Positions 36,092 to 46,729 of a stretch of 64,000 nt of DNA are shown one piece after another. The stretch spans positions 4,853,501 through 4,917,500 of the forward strand of contig OY743189.1 of the NCBI GenBank assembly GCA_963555705.1, given 5' to 3'. The translations under genes were made by a program, and so were the position numbers. This stretch comes from Ligustrum vulgare. Lineage: Eukaryota > Streptophyta > Magnoliopsida > Lamiales > Oleaceae. Position 1 is the first letter of the stretch, and each line of letters opens with the position of its first letter. The notes under the pieces were generated by a model that made no database searches, was not told the origin of the DNA, and saw only the letters and a program-made list of their open reading frames with translations.

Positions 36092-36189
36092 TGTTCACTG
36101 ATATCTCGCGATGTGAGATATCCCCGCAAGTGCATGGGTCGTGAGAAGTAATAAAGTGGACCTAGGAGTCCGGATTATCGTCCCACGAA
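36092..36189 (-). repeat. Truncated 5' LTR of the host element (98 bp left)
   Basis: TGTTCACTGATATCTCGCG...CGTCCCACGAA matches the first 98 bp (plus-strand order) of the 3' LTR at 18138, then homology stops abruptly at 36190. About 1.4 kb of LTR has been deleted along with the outer flank. Confidence 0.9.
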
Positions 36190-37033
36190 AGAAGAATATT
36201 ATTTATTAGTAGATAATGGTTATATATTGAAAAGAACCCGGGTATTGCTATTACATTTGGTGTATTACAATAGTGGCATTCAAAGCTTTCTCCGTCTGTT
36301 CGTTGCGCACGAAGATCTAAAGCAAAGGCTACGGCTCATGTACCAAAATGGAGAGCTATTCATCTTCACTGCTACACTACCCATAATCTAGAAACGAATA
36401 TGTTGAAACTGCATATTACGAATAGAAAAAAGCATTATATAATATGATGATTAGATCATTTATTTCGTGAAACTGTATTCATGTCTACCTTCTTATTTCA
36501 TATATAAAGTAACTATTATGATCTAATGGCAATGACCTGCTTGAAAACATTCTGTTGCGAATTTTTGAAAATAAGTTAATAGAATGTGACGACTAATTTA
36601 TTAATATGGTGTTGCCTTAGTAATGAAACAAAATATGGGTGTGGCACATAAAATACCTCCTCGGGAATCTAGAGGAGGAAAATCAGGAGAATGAGAAATG
36701 ATTATAAGGGGTTGAATATCAATACTAACAAATAGCACCTAAGAACACTTCCATCATAGATTTCTAAACAAATAAATTTTCAGCTAATAATTTGAAAATA
36801 CAATCAAATATAAAGGTATTAAACAAAATATCTTGAGTACATATTTATTCAGCAACCTTCAAATATCAAATAAGATATTAAATGAAAGTATATATGCAGA
36901 CAATTTTATGCACAGTAATCTTCTATAGAATGGATTGTGAAACTGATGTTGAACTTCAGTTGAATAAAAATTTAAATTCAAAATATAAACTTAAGAATAT
37001 ATTCATAGAGACAAAAGTGAAAATGGTTGATCT
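36190..37033. other. Unique-looking AT-rich sequence, possible intron
   Basis: It resembles none of the repeats around it and has no convincing frame. A 66-codon plus-strand frame (about 36194-36391) and a short minus-strand frame coexist over the same bases, so I call neither. Its position between two minus-strand exon-like frames is compatible with a former intron. Confidence 0.35.
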
Positions 37034-37089
37034 TTAAAATTTCTGATGTAGTCTTAGAAGGTTACTAAGTTGTATGTATACATTTCCTG
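37034..37089 (-). pseudogene. Second half of an interrupted exon-like frame
   Basis: The minus-strand continuation of the frame at 41350-41547, beyond the inserted element: ...NVYIQLSNLLRLHQKF-stop, with TAA at 37034-37036. The five bases 37085-37089 (TCCTG) are the target duplication also present at 41350-41354, so the insertion site lies inside this frame. A GTATAC just after the insertion site could alternatively be a splice donor. Function unknown. Confidence 0.5.
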
Positions 37090-38003
37090 TGATGTGATCC
37101 GGAGTAGGGGACCAAAGGAGAAGTCGACCCATCGGCAATGCAACAGTGATCTACGCGGGAAACGGCACAAGTTTCATGTTGGAAGCGAGCCGAGGAGACA
37201 AAGGGATCGAGCCGAATAAAAATGGTTAAGGTTTGGTGACCAAGAGCTCATTCACGGCCGTAAAACCAGTATTCACGGCCGTAACATCCCCTCGGGTCAA
37301 AAGCAAGAATTCAAGGATTTTAATACTTACGGCCGTAAGAATATAGTTCACGGCCGTAACGCCGTCTCGGGTGGAATTGAAGAACTTCAGCAATTTGATA
37401 TTCACGGCCGTGAGAGTTATTGTTACGGCCGTAAACGCTGGACAGAAAGTCACTTACGGCCGTAAGGGACATTGTTACGGCCGTAACACCTTATTTTTCC
37501 CAGATTTCGCGTTTTAATGTAATTCCGTTTCTTTTATTTATTTTTATGTTTTGGGCCCAATTAGCGGCAAAAACCTAGTTAGGTCAGTTTTGACATTATA
37601 TTGCTTTTTTTTCATTATGAAACAACAACTTTGATATTATTGAATGAATGTGAGATTTTCTCTCTCGAAAAGGAGGATTCCTTTTTTCTTGTTCTTGAAG
37701 AACGATTTATAGAACTTATCAAATATTCTTTCCTGAATGTTTGTGGCGTTCCAATCAGAAACTTATCAAGGAGTTTGGCATCCCTTGTGGCATTTCGAAA
37801 ACTTCGGTTCTTCAATCCGCATCGTCAATTTATTGCGTCGTGATTGTTGGGTCCAGGTCCTATCGTCAATCTTATTTTAATTTCCGTCTATTTATTCGTG
37901 TTCTTGTTATTTTCGAGTCAGATCTGATTTAGATCTTTCCTAGGATTTTAGATTATCGTTATTCCGCGTTGTTCGACGAGATTCCCCGACCGGGATCGCG
38001 TCA
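37090..38003 (+). repeat. 5' LTR (914 bp) with eight CGGCCG palindromes
   Basis: TGATGTGATCCGG...GATCGCGTCA. Eight copies of TTACGGCCGTAA or TTCACGGCCGTAA-like palindromes lie at about 37251-37490. The first 125 bp match the coding end of the ORF in the 3' LTR. Confidence 0.95.
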
Positions 38004-38005
38004 TC

Positions 38006-38021
38006 TGGTATCAGAGCCAGG
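38006..38021 (+). promoter_or_regulatory. Primer-binding site, initiator-Met tRNA
   Basis: TGGTATCAGAGCCAGG, two bases after the LTR, complements the 3' end of plant initiator tRNA-Met. Confidence 0.9.
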
Positions 38022-38270
38022 TTCTATTTCAGATTCTTGCGTTTCTTGATTTTCTTGATTTTTTTCGTGTTCTTCGTGTCTGTCATATATTTTTCCAGTT
38101 TGATCCATAAGAGTCAGTCCCAAAATTTCAAAAGTGTTTTTCTTGTTCGTTTCTCGTCCAAATCCAATTCCGTTTTTTCTGCAATATTCGTAGTCAAATT
38201 GTCTAGCAGTTTAAAAAAAAAATCCATTATTTTCCTAAATATTCCGGATTTATTTCTGTGAAGACTAATA

Positions 38271-40565
38271 ATGTCTAGCCGGCGGGATTCATCATCCTCA
38301 TCAGTTGGGGACAAACAGGGAATTTACAAAAGGGAACCAGCAGCTCCGTCAACGAGCCACAACAAACGACTGGAAGGTATGAATAGAGTGAATAACAATG
38401 ATGTAGGTGTGATGGAGACGATACATGAGTAGTTTGAGAAGTTGATGACTAGGATGGATAGGCAGGAGGAAACTATTAACAAGTTGCGTAGGGAACAAAC
38501 TCATGCGGTTCCTAGAGTTAGGAGGGAAGACTGGAGGGATCATAGGGGGAGACATAATCAAAGGGTTGGATATGGGTTTGATGATGAAGAGTCTGCGAGT
38601 GAAGGAAGTAGTATCAATTCATCTGTGGATAGTGTAAGGAGGAGAAGGGGTAGAGGAGATAGGAATGAAAGGGCGAATAATAGAAGAGATCGTGGTGATC
38701 GGGATGAGGTAGATGATAATCTAGGTAAAATAAAAATGTCTATTCCACCTTTTCATGGGAGGAGTGATCCGGAGGCTTACCTAGATTGGGAGAAGAAGGT
38801 AGAATTGATGTTTGATTGCCACAATTATTCTAAAGGAAAGAAGGTGAAACTAGCGGTTGTTGAGTTCACCGATTATGCCATTAATTGGTGGGATCAGTTG
38901 GTGAAGGATCCGAGGAGGAATGGTGAAGGGCCGGTGGATACATGGCGTGAGATGAAAACCATCATGAGGAAGAGGTTTGTCCCAAGCCACTATCATAGGG
39001 ATATCTATCAAAGGTTGCAGGGGCTCACGCAGGGTTCTAGGAGTGTAGAAGAATATCATAGAGACATGGAGGTAGCCATGATTAGGGCCAACGTGGTGGA
39101 GGATCGGGAAGCTACAATGGCTAGATTTTTGAGTGGGCTGAACAGAGATATTGCAAACATCGTTGAGTTGCAACATTATGTGGAACTGGAAGACATGGTG
39201 CACATGGAAATGAAGGTAGAAAGGCAATTGAGGCGAAAGGGGACATCTAAGCAATCACCGGGAACTTATCCTACATCACAACCGAGGAAGGATCAAAATG
39301 ATGAGTACGTCCCGAAGGGAAAGGAGGAACTTACAACTAAAGGTAAAAATATTTCTGATTCTCAACCTACTAGGGATAGAAATATTAAGTGCTTTAAGTG
39401 TTTGGGGACGGGCCACATAGCATCACAGTGTCCAAATAAAAAAGTAATGCTCTTGCGTGATAATGGTGAAATTAGTTATGAGGATGAATTTAAGGGAATG
39501 CCTAAGTTAGTGGATGTTCGGGCTAGTAGTAGCGATGAAGAGGGGTTAACTTATGCGGTGAAAGGGTCCCTTGTGAATAGACGTGTCCTAAATTCCCGAA
39601 CTAAGATGGTTGAGATTGATGAACAGCGGGATAATCTTTTCCACACGAGGTGTTTGGTGGGGAAAAAGGTTTGTGGGATGGTAATTGATGGTGGAAGTTG
39701 TACTAATGTGGTTAGTACATTATTGGTGGAGAAGTTAGGATTTCCTAAGGTGAAACACCCCAACCCCTATAAATTACAGTGGTTAACCGAGTCGGGAGAA
39801 CTTAAGGTGAACAAGCAGGTTAATATTAAATTCACCATTGGGGGTTATAGAGATGAGGTTGTGTGCGATGTGGTCCCTATGAATGTTGGGCATATTTTAT
39901 TGGGAAGACCATGGAAACATGATAGGAGAGTGGTGCATGATGGCTTCAAAAACCGATATTCTTTCCTGAAGGGTGGGAAAATGATCACTCTTGCTCCGCT
40001 AACGCCTAAAGAGGTCCATGAGGATCAATTGAAAATAAAGAGCGAGTTTGAGGAAAAAAATAAGAGCGTTGAGGCCACGACCTCAGAAAAAGGAGAGGGT
40101 GTGAAAATTGAAAACAAGAGAGTTGAGGCCACGACCTCAGAAAAAGGTGAGCTTAAGAGTACAAAGAAAAAGAAAAGAGAGTCCACCACAAAAATGAGCT
40201 TATTTGCATTTTCTAACACATTCCTCCCTAGTTTGGCTAATTCTGTTTTGCAGGTACTACAATCAAATTACAAAACTAAGGCCAAAGGGAAAATTAATTG
40301 CCAGACAGAACAACCCCAAAGGATGATGCATAGCACAAAACAGGAACAGGTCACTCAAACCAACGAAAGAAAGGGATACATAAAGGAGAGACCATATACG
40401 GATTCGAGGTCGAATCCTTTCCAAGAAAGGGGGGATGATGTGATCCGGAGTAGGAGACCAAAGGAGAAGTCGACCCATCGGCAATGCAACAGTGATCTAC
40501 GCGGGAAACGGCACAAGTTTCATGTTGGAAGCGAGCCGAGGAGACAAAGGGATCGAGCCGAATAA
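38271..40565 (+). pseudogene. Gag-zinc knuckle-protease ORF with one premature stop
   Basis: The natural start is ATG at 38271 (MSSRRDSSSSSVGDKQ). A single TAG at 38430-38432, probably once CAG (IHE-stop-FEKLMTRM), separates it from a 707-codon open frame starting at 38442. Counting from 38442, the gag core lies at about residues 95-250 (IPPFHGRSDPEAYLDWEKKV, FVPSHYHRDIYQRLQGL), a CCHC knuckle at about 317-330 (CFKCLGTGHIASQC) and the aspartic protease at about 405-510 (VIDGGSCTNVV; HILLGRPWKHDR). A repeated VEATTSEKGE linker follows. The last 43 or so codons run through the PPT into the 3' LTR and end in a basic peptide (HRQCNSDLRGKRHKFHVG). No pol follows. Confidence 0.93.
40424..40435 (+). 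promoter_or_regulatory. Polypurine tract
   Basis: AAGAAAGGGGGGA-type purine run directly before the 3' LTR. It is also translated as part of the gag-protease ORF (Q-E-R-G). Confidence 0.75.
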
Positions 40566-41349
40566 AAAGGGTTAAGGTTTGGTGACCAAGAGCTCATTCA
40601 CGGCCGTAAAACCAGTATTCACGGCCGTAACATCCCCTCGGGTCAAAAGGAAGAATTCAAGGATTTTAATACTTACGGCCGTAAGAATATAGTTCACGGC
40701 CGTAACGCCGTCTCGGGTGGAATTGAAGAACTTCAGCAATTTGATATTCACGGCCGTGAGAGTTATTGTTACGGCAGTAAACGCTGGACAGAAAGTCACT
40801 TACGGCCGTAAGGGACATTGTTACGGCCGTAACACCTTATTTTTCCCAGATTTCGCGTTTTAATGTAATTCCGTTTCTTTTATTTATTTTTATGTTTTGG
40901 ACCCAATTAGCGGCAAAAACCTAGTTAGGTCAGTTTTGACATTATATTGCTTTTTTTTCATTATGAAACAACAACTTTGATATTATTGAATGAATGTGAG
41001 ATTTTCTCTCTCGAAAAGGAGGATTCCTTTTTTCTTGTTCTTGAAGAACGATTTATAGAACTTATCAAATATTCTTTCCTGAATGTTTGTGGCGTTCCAA
41101 TCAGAAACTTATCAAGGAGTTTGGCATCCCTTGTGGCGTTTCGAAAACCTCGGTTCTTCAATCCGCATCGTCAATTTATTGCGTCGTGATTGTTGGGTCC
41201 AGGTCCTATCGTCAATCTTATTTTAATTTCCGTCTATTTATTCGTGTTCTTGTTATTTTCGAGTCAGATCTGATTTAGATCTTTCCTAGGGTTTTAGATT
41301 ATCGTTATTCTGCGTTGTTCGACAAGATTCCCCGACCGGGATCACGTCA
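40436..41349 (+). repeat. 3' LTR (914 bp)
   Basis: Same ends and length as the 5' LTR. One of the eight palindromes is mutated (TTACGGCAGTAA at about 40769). Its first 130 bp hold the stop end of the polyprotein. Confidence 0.95.
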
Positions 41350-41547
41350 TCCTGCTAATTCACGCACATCCCTCACTGTTGTGAAGTGAGTGTTGTCTAA
41401 AGCTATGATTTTCTTTGAGGTAAAGTATAGTTTCAACGAAATTATCTCTGCAATTCTTCCAAATTTGTCAACAATCCTATAAGTTGGACAAAATTGAGTG
41501 TTAAGAAATTGCAATGTATAAGGAATATGTAAAAAATTAATGAATGT
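41350..41547 (-). pseudogene. First half of an interrupted exon-like frame
   Basis: On the minus strand, an acceptor-like AACAG (41548-41552) is followed by an open frame (TFINFLHIPYTLQFLN..., then DKFGRIAEIIS, DNTHFTTVRDVRELAG). It continues without a stop across the retrotransposon insertion into 37089-37034, once the TCCTG duplication is counted once: 82 codons in total. An open frame of that length is unlikely by chance at this base composition. I do not recognise the protein. Immediately upstream on this strand is gypsy pol debris, so the rest of the gene is missing from the window. Confidence 0.5.
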
Positions 41548-41575
41548 CTGTTATTTTTACCATTTTTGGTACTCT

Positions 41576-42858
41576 TAAACTTTATTGCACTATTCTTTAC
41601 CACCCAAGTAAAGCTAATATAGTCGCAGATGCTCTAAGTAGGAAAAACATGGGACAGTTATCATCACAATTACTAAGCAAGATCAGTTGATCAAAGATTT
41701 TGAGAACATGAGGATTGAAGTGCTAAAGCCAACAGTAAGGACACCTTCCTTGCTGGTGAATCTAACAATGAAATGGACCCTCAGGGACATAAGTGTAATA
41801 GCTTAAAAGGAAGATCTGTTTTTGGAAAAGATTATAGTGGATTTAGGAATTGATAAGAGAAAAGGATTTGAAATAGCTGAAGATCAAGCTTTAATGTTTA
41901 GAGGCCGACTGTGTGTGCCTAAAAATGAGAGACTTAGGAATGAAATTTTAACTGAAGCTCATTCCACTCCTTATGTTGCACATCTGGGCGGAACCAAAAT
42001 GTATAGAGATTTGCGTAATACATTTTGGTGGAGGACACATGAAAGAGAAAATAGCATTGTTTGTATCCAGATGCATGGTTTGAATCCCATGGATATACCT
42101 TAGTGGAATTGGGAGAAGATTGCGACGGATTTTTCATTGGTTTTCCTAAATCTACAGTAGGTCATGATACCATTTGGGAAATTGTGGACCGACTAACAAA
42201 GTCCTCTCATTTTCTACCAGCTCGGATGACCCACGGCTTAGAACAATTTGCAAAGTTGTATGTTAGAGATATTGTTCGACTTCATGAAGTTTCGGTATCG
42301 TTTGTTCCAGATAGAGATCTGAGATTTACTTTGAAGTTTTGAATGAGCCTTCAGAAAGCTTTGGGTACCAAGTTAACCTTTAGCACTGCATATCACCCTC
42401 AGACTGACGGGCAATCTGAACTAACTATCCATGTTCTCGAGTACATGTTGCGGGCATGTGTCCGAGACTTGGGTAGTAAATGGGAAAATTATTTTCCATT
42501 AGTGGAGTTTGCATACAATAATAATTTTCAATCTACAAGTGGTATTGCTCCATACGAGGCATTGTATAGTCACCGATGTCATTCACCAATTCATTGAGAG
42601 GACGGTGGAAGCTATTGATAAGATTAGACCAGGAATTGAAATTGCCTAGGATCTTCAGAAAAGTTATACTAATCAAAGGAGAAAAGATCTTTGGGCATGC
42701 AAAGTGACTTGACATATGAAGAAGCTCATGTAGTGGTTCTAGAGAGAAAAGTCCATATCTTAAGGAATAGAGAAGTTCCTTTAGTCAAAATCCAGTGGGG
42801 TAGACACGGTAAGGATGAGGCTACTTGGGAAAGAGAAGAAGACGTTTTGTCCAAGTAA
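41576..42858 (+). pseudogene. Ty3/gypsy pol remnant: RNase H end, integrase, chromodomain
   Basis: Starts at the RNase H end (YHPSKANIVADALSRK, 41598). The integrase zinc finger follows (HSTPYVAHLGGTKMYRDLR near 41958), then the core (DRLTKSSHFLPAR near 42186; FSTAYHPQTDGQSE near 42380; FAYNNNFQSTSG near 42508). The chromodomain is YEEAHVVVLERKVHI, LRNREVPLVKIQWGRHG, ATWEREEDV. Frameshifts occur near 42055 and 42340, and the C-terminal integrase segment between about 42690 and 42705 is deleted. It is related to the remnant at 1166 but is a separate copy. AATTTCGAGTACGAAATT just downstream (42883) is the usual pre-PPT motif of such elements. Confidence 0.9.
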
Positions 42859-43430
42859 CCTGACCTGATTAATCAAGTAAGTTAAATTTCGAGTACGAAA
42901 TTATTTTAAGTGTAGGAGGTTGCAGAAGTTTTAAGTCTATCGAAGAAATTTTATGTTAAGAGTTCATAAGTATTTTAATGGCTTGTCACGTCGCTACAAC
43001 ACTTCCCAAGAATCAAGAATCACAAGCTTAGGTGTGCCAATGCGAATATTATGCGTCATAATGCGTTTCGTATTTTTAATATTATTTTAATTATTTTCGA
43101 GGCATTAAATAGATTTTTATATAAAAATATATATATTTTACATAAGAACTAAATATTCAAAAATATAAAATATATAACAACAATATTATTTAATTTTAGA
43201 ATTATTAAAGCAAAAAAAAAAAAAGATTTAAATTTGATAATTTTATTTATTATACTATAATTATTTTCAAACTTTTAAAATATTCAAAAAAAAAAAATAA
43301 CCTATTAAATATAAGGAAAAAAATAATACTTAAATAACCTATTTGGTAAAGGAAAATCTAACAAATAAATAAATGACAAATAAAAATAATTTTAAAAAAA
43401 AGTAACAAAAGAATGTAATATAAATTAAAA
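42859..43430. other. Gypsy 3' end debris and AT-rich filler
   Basis: After the chromodomain comes a purine-rich stretch (GTGTAGGAGGTTGCAGAAG near 42912), probably the decayed PPT and LTR start. Extremely AT-rich, gene-free sequence with A-runs follows. Confidence 0.5.
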
Positions 43431-43652
43431 CAAAGTTTGACAGTCTATGCGGGTTTATTCAAAATTAGGCAGTATTAAACGTGTCTACTCACGCCTAGGC
43501 GATATTAAACGTGCCTAATCTCGCCTACTTGTGCCTAGGTGGTCAACGAAAATATTTGATCGCCTTTTTACCCGCATGCCCCTAATGCAAGGCGTTTTGT
43601 ATGCGCCTCATGCTTAGGTGGTGCATTTTGCTGCCTTTTAGAACACTGGTTT
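43431..43652 (-). mobile_element. Fragment of a CAGTG-ended hAT-like non-autonomous repeat
   Basis: The right end reads TTTTAGAACACTGG. Its reverse complement, CCAGTGTTCTAAAAGGC, together with repeated CGCCTAGGCG-like and GCCTAGGTGG motifs (43491-43545), is the signature of an abundant plant repeat with hAT-like ends. The other terminus is not identifiable and the classification is tentative. Confidence 0.35.
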
Positions 43653-44438
43653 TAATCATTGCTTTCTTTTGACCCTTCAACAATTTTCAAACTCACCAAC
43701 AATCAATCATGACTATTGTGCTCAGATAAATAGGATCTTGCATGGATATATTGGTCATAAATCATGAATCAAGTAATCATGGCAGGCAAGGCTATCTAAT
43801 ATGTCACTACACAATAAGAAAGCACCCCCAAATTTGAAATACACACTGTCCTCAATGTGTAAAATAAAATCAAAGTAAGAGGAAAGAAGTTACTTGACAT
43901 CCCAAGAAGTGGTGGGGCACTCATAAGTAGTCTTGGGCATGTGAAAATCTCATAGCAAACACCAACAATCCACCCCCAAACTTGTGTTAAAGCCTCTAAT
44001 TGATTGAACACAAATTTCTCTAATGAGGCATTTCACCGAACACCATGTGAGCATCCTATGAAAACACTAGAAAAGAGTAGATATTATGTGGTGAGTGACC
44101 CAAAAATTTAAATCACATTCAACATCTCAATTCTAACTCATAAATCCAATATAATTTGTCCATCCACATCAATATTAAATCACATTTGAAGATAAAATAC
44201 ATTATGCACCAAGTGATTTTAAAATGAGTTTAAAGCAAATTTTGACTTTGAAAGTTTGATATGATTATATGCTAGAACAAAATGAGAATGTATTAGTGCT
44301 ATTTCACACTACCCAACTTGACCAAAATAAATGTAGAAGATAAAGACTTGGGCCTAACCAACTTATTTGCAAAAAGTAAATAAAATGCAAACAATAAAAA
44401 ATAAAGCAATTAAAGGATAGAGAATGGGTTGCCTCCCA

Positions 44439-45255
44439 TTAAGCGCTTATTTTAAAGTCATTAGCTCGACTCTCCGCATAAGCAATTCGTGGCACTCTAA
44501 ATATAGTTTTTGATGTCTTGCCCATTTTGCTTCTTTTGGCTTTGCCCCACTCTTCATTGATTCGAAATACTTGTACTTTTCCCCTTCCAATGTCATGGGA
44601 CTTGCCTATTCTATCCAATTCAAACTCAACTAAATAGACTTGCACCTCCTCAAATGGCTTAATCACAAACTCAATTATTGGACAGTCAATGAAGTTGAGA
44701 AAATTTAATTTGATCTCTTCCTCATTAATTGTCACTCCTCCAAGTGATTCTTTTGTGATTAAATTGTCATTCTCTTCAACCTCATCTCCTATAGTTGATA
44801 TCTCCTCGAATTGAATGACCGATCAAAAATTTGAATATATGGGCAATGCCAAGTTTTTCCTATTAATTCCCAAGAGTGGATTATACCCCCCACATTTGAA
44901 ATCCTTCCCAATACATGTAATCTCCCATAGGCATATCATCCCCATCCAACTTGGCAAGTTCATTGCAATACTTTACAAGTACTTTCTCATTCAATAATGA
45001 AGTACCATCTCCCACAAGAGTAATGTCCTCATTTCAATCATTTGGTACACAATCTTCCAAGAGCATGTAACTTATATTAGATGTGTCAATTGCTTGTTTT
45101 CGGCATTTCAAGTATTGTCTTAACCCAATAAGTTTCGACATATGCAATTTATTGCCCGAATATAAACATTGTCCATTACAATGCGTCTTGTAACAAATTT
45201 CAAAACTTGAATATTCTCCAAGCATGTCTTCATCCCCCATATTGAGATTATTCAT
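44439..45255 (-). pseudogene. Disrupted internal ORF of the Tat/Athila-like element
   Basis: Minus-strand open blocks (45255-45034 starting MNNLNMGDEDMLGEYSSFEI; a middle block with KDFKCGGYNPLLGINRKN; 44735-44439 ending RIAYAESRANDFKISA-stop) can be followed with a few stops and shifts. The position between PBS and the GGGAGGCAACCC motif is where gag lies in the related family, but I cannot match the blocks to a gag core or protease. Product unknown. Confidence 0.4.
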
Positions 45256-45435
45256 TGCAATTGCATTCCTATTTTGTCAATGTCAAAATCAAATATGCAT
45301 AAAAAGAAAATCAAATACAAGAAAGATTAGAATTGTGATGGTTAATCAAAAGTACCATAATAAAACATAAAATATAAATATAAAAAACTTTGTTAAAACT
45401 AAAATTAACTAAAGTAGTAATGGAAGTAAAAACAT

Positions 45436-45453
45436 TTTCCGGTAACGGTATCA
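45436..45453 (-). promoter_or_regulatory. Decayed primer-binding site, tRNA-Asp type
   Basis: TTTCCGGTAACGGTATCA differs from TCCCCGGCAACGGCGCCA at six positions, all of them transitions (five C-to-T, one G-to-A). It is placed five bases from the LTR edge. Confidence 0.6.
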
Positions 45454-45458
45454 AGTCT

Positions 45459-46685
45459 TGTTCGCTAAAATAGTATGTACCGCAAGCGCACAGGTAGCAT
45501 ACAAGTAATAAAGTTGACTTTTTGAGTCCAGATTGTCGATCCCACGAGGAATGTATATTCAATTACACTATAATTAATTTAATCTTAACAAATCAAACAC
45601 ATAATTAAAGAGGTAGATTTTTGTAAATTCTAAATTAAATAATTTAACTTTTAACCAAATTAAAATAAGGAAAAGGAAAGATAAAATAGTTGGGATTCAC
45701 GATTTCACTTAACTCTCGCTTAAGTAATTTCTCAACACGTGCAAATTAATAAATTACTCATTTACAATGTTAGACCTGATTTTTCAAGTTCAGCTAATTA
45801 CCTCTCTCGAGTGAAATTAACCCTAATCAATTGATTTAACCTACTATATTTCTATATCGATTAAAACACAATCAATTACATTAACTCTTTATGAAAATAA
45901 CTCAGTGGATCATCTACGATTTAAGGTATATCTCTATCCTTAACAAGAACGTAGAGCATTTGTTATTTGGTTTAAAATGCACAATATCTCTCGATTATCA
46001 TACACTTCACAAAAACATATATTTGGTGATCAATCAAACATATGGAATAATCTTAATGACAAACACACATGAAATAAGCTCACAAATTAATACACGAACA
46101 TTAAAATTACTTAAACTAAGTTAAGCTACATCAATCATCCCAACATAAAACAACTAGCCCATTGTATAAATATTATACAAAAGTTAAGGTTTATAAAAAT
46201 ACATCACAAAATATAGAAATCTAAGATTAAAATACAAGACGATAAAATAAATCACTTCCCTTGATTTTTTCTCCAAAATTCCTTGAACAATGCTTTGAAT
46301 CTTCACCTCACTTCTTGCTTCCTACCTTCAATGGAGACTGGCAACATCGAAATAAACAAAACTACAAACTAAACCACAAACTAAAGAAAAACTAAGAAAA
46401 GAGAGGCTAGGGTTTTAAGAGAAAAAAATTGTGTATTTGTGAAGTGAAGAAGTGGGAGTATAAATATTTCCAAAAATTAGGCCTAACAAGATCCCAAAAA
46501 AGCGCCCATACCGAGCCAAACACTCCTTTAATGCAAAACAATTAAAACTGAAATTAAAATCGGAATTGGGCCAAAAATTGCCCCGCAATCACGCGGGCAG
46601 TTGAAAAACAATTCGCGCATTTGTGCTGGGCGCTTAGCGAGCGCCCTGCACATCCACTATATAGGCATGGGCTTTAAGCCCATTC

Positions 46686-46729
<44 letters not shown>

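Larger units (their letters stand above)
18138..36189 (-). mobile_element. tRNA-Asp-primed gag-protease retrotransposon (host copy)
   Basis: This is an Athila/Tat-type element read right to left. It has a truncated 5' LTR (36092-36189), a PBS (36068-36085), a decayed gag-protease (35951 down to 33507, resuming 24806-24744), a non-coding spacer, a PPT (near 19650-19664) and a complete 3' LTR (18138-19649). Two insertions interrupt it: a younger relative (24807-33506) and a solo LTR (20583-22652). No RT, RNase H or integrase sequence remains in any part. The related intact copy also lacks them, so the absence is a family trait. Because the outer part of the 5' LTR is gone, no target duplication can be checked. 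Confidence 0.85.
37090..41349 (+). mobile_element. Gag-protease-only LTR retrotransposon, iMet-primed, 4.3 kb
   Basis: Two 914-bp LTRs (37090-38003 and 40436-41349) differ at about eleven sites by eye. The target duplication TCCTG lies at 37085-37089 and 41350-41354. The PBS is TGGTATCAGAGCCAGG and the PPT is AAGAAAGGGGGGA. Its only coding region is gag plus zinc knuckle plus protease. RT, RNase H and integrase are missing and the internal region is only 2.4 kb, so it is non-autonomous. It has inserted into a minus-strand exon-like frame. Confidence 0.97.

Noticed and set aside
36194..36391. 66-codon plus-strand frame with protein-like composition
   Set aside because: No start codon in context, no homology I recognise, and a minus-strand frame with a plausible start overlaps the same bases; not enough to call.
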